Below, one piece after another: positions 7,279-10,379 of a DNA stretch of 10,379 nucleotides; within the stretch, counting starts at the first letter, position 1, and each line of letters opens with the position of its first letter. Below the pieces are notes generated by a model. That model did no database searches and was not told the DNA's origin. It saw only the letters and a program-made list of their open reading frames with translations. The position numbers were made by a program, and so were the translations under genes. The stretch lies in assembly GCA_903882335.1 (NCBI GenBank), contig CAIRWP010000121.1, positions 1 through 10,379 of the forward strand, given 5' to 3'. Origin of the DNA: an uncultured Opitutia bacterium. Lineage in GTDB: Bacteria; Verrucomicrobiota; Verrucomicrobiia; Opitutales; UBA953.

Positions 7279-7716
7279 ATGAAGGTCGTCCTACAACGGG
7301 TCACCGCCGCGGCGGTCACCGTCGACGGCGTGGTCGTCGGTCGGATCGGCCGAGGCTACCTCCTGCTCGTGGGCCTGGCCGTCGGGGACGATGAGACCAC
7401 CGTCCGCCGCCTCGCCGCCGAGGTCGCCAAGGCGCGGCTGATGCCCGATGCCCAGGGCAAGATGGGCGTCAACCTGCGGGACGCCGGCGCGGAAGCCCTC
7501 GCCGTCAGCCAGTTCACGCTCCTCGCCGATTTCACCAAGGGCAACCGTCCCTCGTTCAACGGCGCCGCCCGCCCAGAGGTCGCCCAGCCGCTCTTTGACC
7601 TGTTCACGCAGGAACTCGGCGCCCTTCTCGGCCGCCCGGTGCCGACCGGCGTCTTCGGCGCCGACATGGCCGTCGAACTGATGAACGATGGTCCCGTGAC
7701 CGTGGTGCTCGAGTAG
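7279..7716 (+). CDS. dtd: D-aminoacyl-tRNA deacylase
   Basis: Dtd removes D-amino acids (and mischarged glycine from tRNA-Ala) from tRNA, a cytoplasmic proofreading step. The length, 145 residues, is the family norm. Both signature motifs are present: SQFTLLAD, with S77, Q78, F79 and T80 at the numbering of the E. coli enzyme, and NDGPVT (136-141), which carries the Gly-cis-Pro pair that excludes L-amino acids. The start MKVVLQRVTAAAV is typical. The ATG lies one base after the menF stop (7275-7277) without a strong Shine-Dalgarno sequence, so translation is probably coupled to menF. The functional link to menF is not obvious; metG, another tRNA-charging gene, is one gene further upstream. 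Confidence 0.97.
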   Translation: MKVVLQRVTAAAVTVDGVVVGRIGRGYLLLVGLAVGDDETTVRRLAAEVAKARLMPDAQGKMGVNLRDAGAEALAVSQFTLLADFTKGNRPSFNGAARPEVAQPLFDLFTQELGALLGRPVPTGVFGADMAVELMNDGPVTVVLE

Positions 7717-7723
7717 TTTAGGC

Positions 7724-7752
7724 TTAACCTCCTTGCCCGCCCTGCCTACCCC
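7724..7752 (+). promoter_or_regulatory. Weak candidate promoter for hisF
   Basis: TTAACC (7724-7729), 17 bp, TACCCC (7747-7752), then 11 bp to the hisF ATG. The layout copies that in front of metG and the 592-aa gene, but both boxes are poor matches to the sigma-70 consensus. AGAGG (7753-7757) lies between the box and the start. Confidence 0.22.
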
Positions 7753-7766
7753 AGAGGTCCGCCATG
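7748..7766 (+). promoter_or_regulatory. hisF ribosome binding site and start context
   Basis: AGAGG (7753-7757) is 6 bp before ATG 7764, followed by TCCGCC as in front of metG. It supports this start, which also places the catalytic Asp at residue 11 as in characterised HisF. Confidence 0.55.
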
Positions 7767-8522
7767 CTTTCCGTCCGCATCATCCCTTGCCTCGATGTCC
7801 ACGCCGGTCGCGTGGTCAAGGGGGTGAAGTTCGAGGAGCTACGGGATGCGGGCGACCCGGTCGCCGTCGCCGCCGCCTACGAGAAACAGGGGGCCGACGA
7901 ACTGGTCTTCCTGGATATCACCGCCTCGAGCGACGGACGCAGCACGATGGTCGACGTCGTCGAGCGCACGGCTGACCAGGTCTTCATGCCTCTCACCGTC
8001 GGCGGCGGGCTCCGGTCCGTCGAGGATATCCGGACGATGCTGAACGCGGGCGCGGACAAGGTCTCCCTCAATACCTCGGCGGTCAAGGACCCCGGTCTCG
8101 TGCGCGAGGCCGCCCGTAAGTTCGGCCGCCAGTGCATCGTCGTCGCGATCGACGCGAAGCAGGTGGCGCCCGGTCGCTGGGAAGTCTTCACGCACGGCGG
8201 GCGCAACCCGACCGGCCTCGATGCGATCGCCTGGGCGCGCCAGGTCCATGACCTCGGCGCCGGGGAGATCCTGCTGACCAGCATGGACCGCGATGGCACC
8301 GCTTCGGGTTACGACGTCCCGCTGAACCGGGCCATCTCGTCCGCGGTGGAAGTCCCGGTCATCGCCTCCGGCGGCGCCGGAAACCTCCAGCACCTGGCCG
8401 ACGTCCTCCAGGAGGGCGGTGCCAGCGCGGTGCTCGCGGCCAGCATCTTCCACTTCGGCACCTTCACCGTGCGTCAGGCCAAGGAACACCTCCGCGCCGC
8501 CGGCCTGCCTGTCCGGCTCTGA
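7764..8522 (+). CDS. hisF: Imidazole glycerol phosphate synthase, cyclase subunit HisF
   Basis: HisF uses ammonia from the glutaminase subunit HisH to turn PRFAR into imidazole glycerol phosphate and AICAR, joining histidine and purine synthesis. The 252 residues form a TIM barrel close to the T. maritima length of 253. Both catalytic aspartates are at the expected positions: D11 in IIPCLDV and D130 in VAIDAK. Other landmarks are GRVVKGV near the N-terminus, the phosphate-binding loops TVGGGLRS and ASGGAGN, and LTSMDRDGT. The gene stands apart from other his genes: no hisH, hisA or hisI is in the window, so HisH must be encoded elsewhere. It starts 47 bp after dtd and is convergent with the CNNM gene, whose stop codon is 2 bp away. 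Confidence 0.98.
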   Translation: MLSVRIIPCLDVHAGRVVKGVKFEELRDAGDPVAVAAAYEKQGADELVFLDITASSDGRSTMVDVVERTADQVFMPLTVGGGLRSVEDIRTMLNAGADKVSLNTSAVKDPGLVREAARKFGRQCIVVAIDAKQVAPGRWEVFTHGGRNPTGLDAIAWARQVHDLGAGEILLTSMDRDGTASGYDVPLNRAISSAVEVPVIASGGAGNLQHLADVLQEGGASAVLAASIFHFGTFTVRQAKEHLRAAGLPVRL

Positions 8523-8524
8523 GC

Positions 8525-9835
8525 TCAGGCCTTCGCCGGGGCCTTCGGCATGACCAAGACTTTGTCGACCCGCGGCCCGTCCATATCGACGACCTCGAAC
8601 AGGTGACCGACGGCCTCCACGCGGTCGCCTTCCTCGGGGATGCGACCGAGCGCGCGCATGATGAAACCGGCGATGACGGTGAAGCCGCCGGAGCCTTCGC
8701 CAGGGAATCGCCCGACGATGCCGGTCGCCTCGCGGAAATCATCCAAGGTGACCACGGCGTCGACCAGCCAGCTGCCATCGTCACGCCGGCGGATCGGCTT
8801 GGGCTTGGCCACCGGCGAGCCTTCGTTCGGCAGGTCGCCGACGATGAACTCGAGCACGTCGTTGAGAGAGACGACCCCGCGGACATGACCGAACTCGTCG
8901 ATCACCAGCGCGAGGTGCAACTTGTCGCGCCGGAAGCGCTCGAGGAGCTGGGTGCCGGTGCTCTGCTGGGTCACCGTCGGGGCCTCGGTCAGGAGGTCCT
9001 TGATGACGGCGGAGCCGACCAGCGAGAGATTGGCCCAGAGGCGCTTGACCGAAACCACGCCGAGGGGACGGTCCGGCGAGCCCTTGAAGACCGGGAACCA
9101 GGTATGACCAGAGGCGACCACTTTGCGCCAGTTGACCTCATCCGAGTCGTCGAGGTTCAGCCAGATGACCCGGTTACTGGGTGTCATGAGCTTCTCGGCG
9201 GTGATCTGATCTAGCCCGAGCGCCCCATGCACCATGCGGTGCTCGGCGGCATGCAGCACCCCGGAGGCCATCCCTTGGTCGACCATCATGCGCAGTTCAT
9301 CCTCGGACATGGTGTCCTCCGGCGCGCGCCGGCGTCCGAACAAGCCGAGCACGAGGTCGGCGAGGCCGCTGAGGGCGCCGACCAAGGGTGAAGCCAACGA
9401 GGCCAGCAGGGCCATGGGCCGGGCGAGCACGACGGCCAGGGACTCCGGATTCGTCAGGCCGATGCGCTTCGGGATGATTTCCGCGCAGATGATGGTGAGC
9501 GAGCCGATGAAAAAGGAGACGAGGGCGCGGGAGACCGGCTCGGCGTTCTCGACGCACCAGGCCAGCGGGACCTTCTGCAGGTAAGGCACGAAGGCCATGG
9601 CGAGCGGCGCCCCGCCGTAGGTCGCGGCGATGATGCTGCCGAAGGTGAGGCCGACCTGCACGGTCGAGAGGAACCGGGAGGGGTTCGCCAGCAAGGCCAG
9701 GGCGGTCTGGGCGCCTTTGCTCCCCTGCTCCGCGAGCCGGGCCAGCCGCCGACGGTTGGAGGAGACCAAGGACATCTCCGCCAGCTCGAAGAAGGCGATG
9801 AAGGACCAGCAGACGGCTAGGAGGACGAATTCCAC
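8525..9835 (-). CDS. CNNM/CBS/CorC-domain membrane protein, HlyC/CorC family (putative Mg2+/divalent cation efflux)
   Basis: This is a 436-residue inner-membrane protein. The CNNM (DUF21) region covers residues ~1-170, with hydrophobic segments at about 1-18, 58-83, 104-122 and 139-167. It contains landmarks such as FFELAEMSLVSSNRRRL, VQVGLTFGSI and AEIIPKRIGL. A paired CBS module follows (~214-335), opening with EKLMTPSNRVIWL and including LVIDEFGHVRGVVSL. A CorC_HlyC domain ends the protein (~346-430: DGSWLVDAVVTLDDF to VVDMDGPRVDKVLV). Family members are tied to magnesium/cobalt export or resistance, with CBS domains binding adenine nucleotides; the label hemolysin is historical. The usual MTPR at the start of the CBS pair is MTPS here. 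The start is GTG (9833-9835), directly before the first membrane segment, with no Shine-Dalgarno sequence. The substrate cannot be told from sequence. Confidence 0.93.
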   Translation of the reverse strand: MEFVLLAVCWSFIAFFELAEMSLVSSNRRRLARLAEQGSKGAQTALALLANPSRFLSTVQVGLTFGSIIAATYGGAPLAMAFVPYLQKVPLAWCVENAEPVSRALVSFFIGSLTIICAEIIPKRIGLTNPESLAVVLARPMALLASLASPLVGALSGLADLVLGLFGRRRAPEDTMSEDELRMMVDQGMASGVLHAAEHRMVHGALGLDQITAEKLMTPSNRVIWLNLDDSDEVNWRKVVASGHTWFPVFKGSPDRPLGVVSVKRLWANLSLVGSAVIKDLLTEAPTVTQQSTGTQLLERFRRDKLHLALVIDEFGHVRGVVSLNDVLEFIVGDLPNEGSPVAKPKPIRRRDDGSWLVDAVVTLDDFREATGIVGRFPGEGSGGFTVIAGFIMRALGRIPEEGDRVEAVGHLFEVVDMDGPRVDKVLVMPKAPAKA

Positions 9836-9843
9836 AGGTTTGC

Positions 9844-9872
9844 AGACAAGACCGCCCCGCCCCGTTCGTCAA
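9844..9872 (-). promoter_or_regulatory. Candidate promoter for the CNNM gene
   Basis: Read on the minus strand, TTGACG (9872-9867) is followed by 17 bp and TTGTCT (9849-9844), then 8 bp to the GTG start at 9835. The -35 is a five-of-six match and the -10 is weak. A start point about 7 bp after the -10 would make the mRNA essentially leaderless, agreeing with the missing Shine-Dalgarno sequence. Confidence 0.35.
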
Positions 9873-9877
9873 ATGGC

Positions 9878-9905
9878 TTGTTGCCGGCCGGGCGCTTCCT
9901 ACGTT
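9878..9905 (+). promoter_or_regulatory. Candidate promoter for nadB
   Basis: TTGTTG (9878-9883), 16 bp, TACGTT (9900-9905), 9 bp to ATG 9915. It lies back to back with the minus-strand promoter of the CNNM gene inside a 79-bp divergent region, so the two -35 boxes are only about 5 bp apart. GGGAGG (9906-9911) directly follows the -10-like box, which would leave little or none of it in the mRNA if this promoter is used. Confidence 0.3.
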
Positions 9906-9914
9906 GGGAGGCGA

Positions 9915-10379
9915 ATGGCGACCCATTTCGACGCAATCGTGGTTGGTAGCGGCATCGGCGGCCTGAGCTTCGCGCTCAACCTGGCCCGAGGTGGTCGTTC
10001 CGTGGCCATCGTCACCAAGAAGACCAGTTCGGAATCCAACACGAACTGGGCCCAGGGCGGGATCGCCTGTGTCACCGACCAGACCGACGACTTCGCCAGC
10101 CACGTGCAGGACACCCTAGCCGCGGGCGATGGGCTTTGCGACCTGGCCGCCGTTCGCCATATCATCGAGGGCGGCCCCGCGCGGGTCGCCGAACTCATCG
10201 CCTGGGGTGTGCGGTTCGAGAACGGGGCCGACGGACGACCGGACCTCGGACGCGAAGGCGGGCATACGCACCGCCGGATCCTCCATGCCCGCGACATGAC
10301 GGGCCGGGCGATCGAATCGGCCCTGCTGCGCGCGGTGGCCGCCGCGCCCCACGTCCGGATGCTCGAGCACCACCTCGCG
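9915..10379 (+). CDS. nadB: L-aspartate oxidase, N-terminal 155 residues (cut by window edge)
   Basis: NadB oxidises L-aspartate to iminoaspartate with FAD, the first step of de novo NAD synthesis; NadA then makes quinolinate. The 155 codons seen are the FAD-binding start of the protein. The Rossmann motif GSGIGG (11-16) follows a strand, FDAIVV. The family signature NTNWAQGGIA comes next, with Asn where many members have Tyr. Later comes EGGHTHRRILHARDMTG, matching the typical NadB segment EGGHS-x-RILH-x-D-x-TG. These exclude the related SdhA/FrdA flavoproteins, which differ there. The ATG has GGGAGG three bases upstream, a rather short spacing. The frame runs open to the last base, so about two thirds of the gene lies outside. 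No nadA or nadC is in the window. Confidence 0.94.
   Translation, partial: MATHFDAIVVGSGIGGLSFALNLARGGRSVAIVTKKTSSESNTNWAQGGIACVTDQTDDFASHVQDTLAAGDGLCDLAAVRHIIEGGPARVAELIAWGVRFENGADGRPDLGREGGHTHRRILHARDMTGRAIESALLRAVAAAPHVRMLEHHLA

Noticed and set aside
7839..8489. Minus-strand open frame (216 codons) opposite hisF
   Set aside because: hisF has both catalytic Asp residues and normal length; the opposite frame has no motif.
8603..9214. Plus-strand open frame (203 codons) opposite the CNNM gene
   Set aside because: The minus strand encodes a continuous CNNM-CBS-CorC protein; this frame is a shadow.
1..10379. CRISPR array, IS element, integrase, tRNA/rRNA, riboswitch or defence system
   Set aside because: No spaced repeats, terminal inverted repeats, transposase or nuclease motifs, cloverleaf or conserved RNA leader were seen on either strand; all long genes except two are ordinary housekeeping or transport families.

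Overview
The window is chromosomal DNA from a G+C-rich bacterium, roughly two-thirds G+C by eye, with strong G/C preference at third codon positions throughout. The genes are dense, mostly on the plus strand, and almost all housekeeping. The protein styles (a zinc-less methionyl-tRNA synthetase, a DPP4-like S9 peptidase with a GGSAGG nucleophile site, an orphan hisF, a menaquinone-type isochorismate synthase) and the frequent lack of Shine-Dalgarno sequence would fit Verrucomicrobiota, perhaps Opitutae. This placement is inferred from general impression and is not proven by any marker here. I see no phage, IS, CRISPR, tRNA or rRNA sequence and no compositional island.

Layout. 1-1882: the 3' part of a DPP4-like serine peptidase, open through the left edge. 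1886-2431: a small membrane protein of unknown function, 3 bp downstream and probably in the same operon. 2432-2522: an intergenic region with a weak stem, a T-tract, a perfect TTGACA box and an imperfect palindrome. 2523-4301: a 592-residue uncharacterised protein, apparently helical then beta-rich. 4359-5900: methionyl-tRNA synthetase. 5937-7277: isochorismate synthase. 7279-7716: D-aminoacyl-tRNA deacylase, one base after the previous stop. 7764-8522: HisF. 8525-9835 (minus): a CNNM/CBS/CorC-type membrane protein, convergent with hisF. 9836-9914: a divergent promoter region. 9915 to the right edge: the 5' part of L-aspartate oxidase (nadB).

The genes serve unrelated pathways: translation (MetRS, Dtd), quinone (MenF-type), histidine/purine (HisF) and NAD (NadB). 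Each of the biosynthetic genes lacks its usual partners nearby (no menD, hisH, hisA, nadA or nadC in the window), so this looks like a genome with dispersed pathway genes rather than pathway operons.

I did not find a new multi-gene system. The most interesting signals are regulatory. Five starts are preceded by a -35-like box, exactly 17 bp, a -10-like box and only 6-13 bp before the start codon, with a sixth similar case using 16 bp, which raises the possibility of leaderless or near-leaderless transcripts. metG and hisF also share nearly the same start-proximal leader. The uncharacterised 592-residue protein is the best protein-level target.
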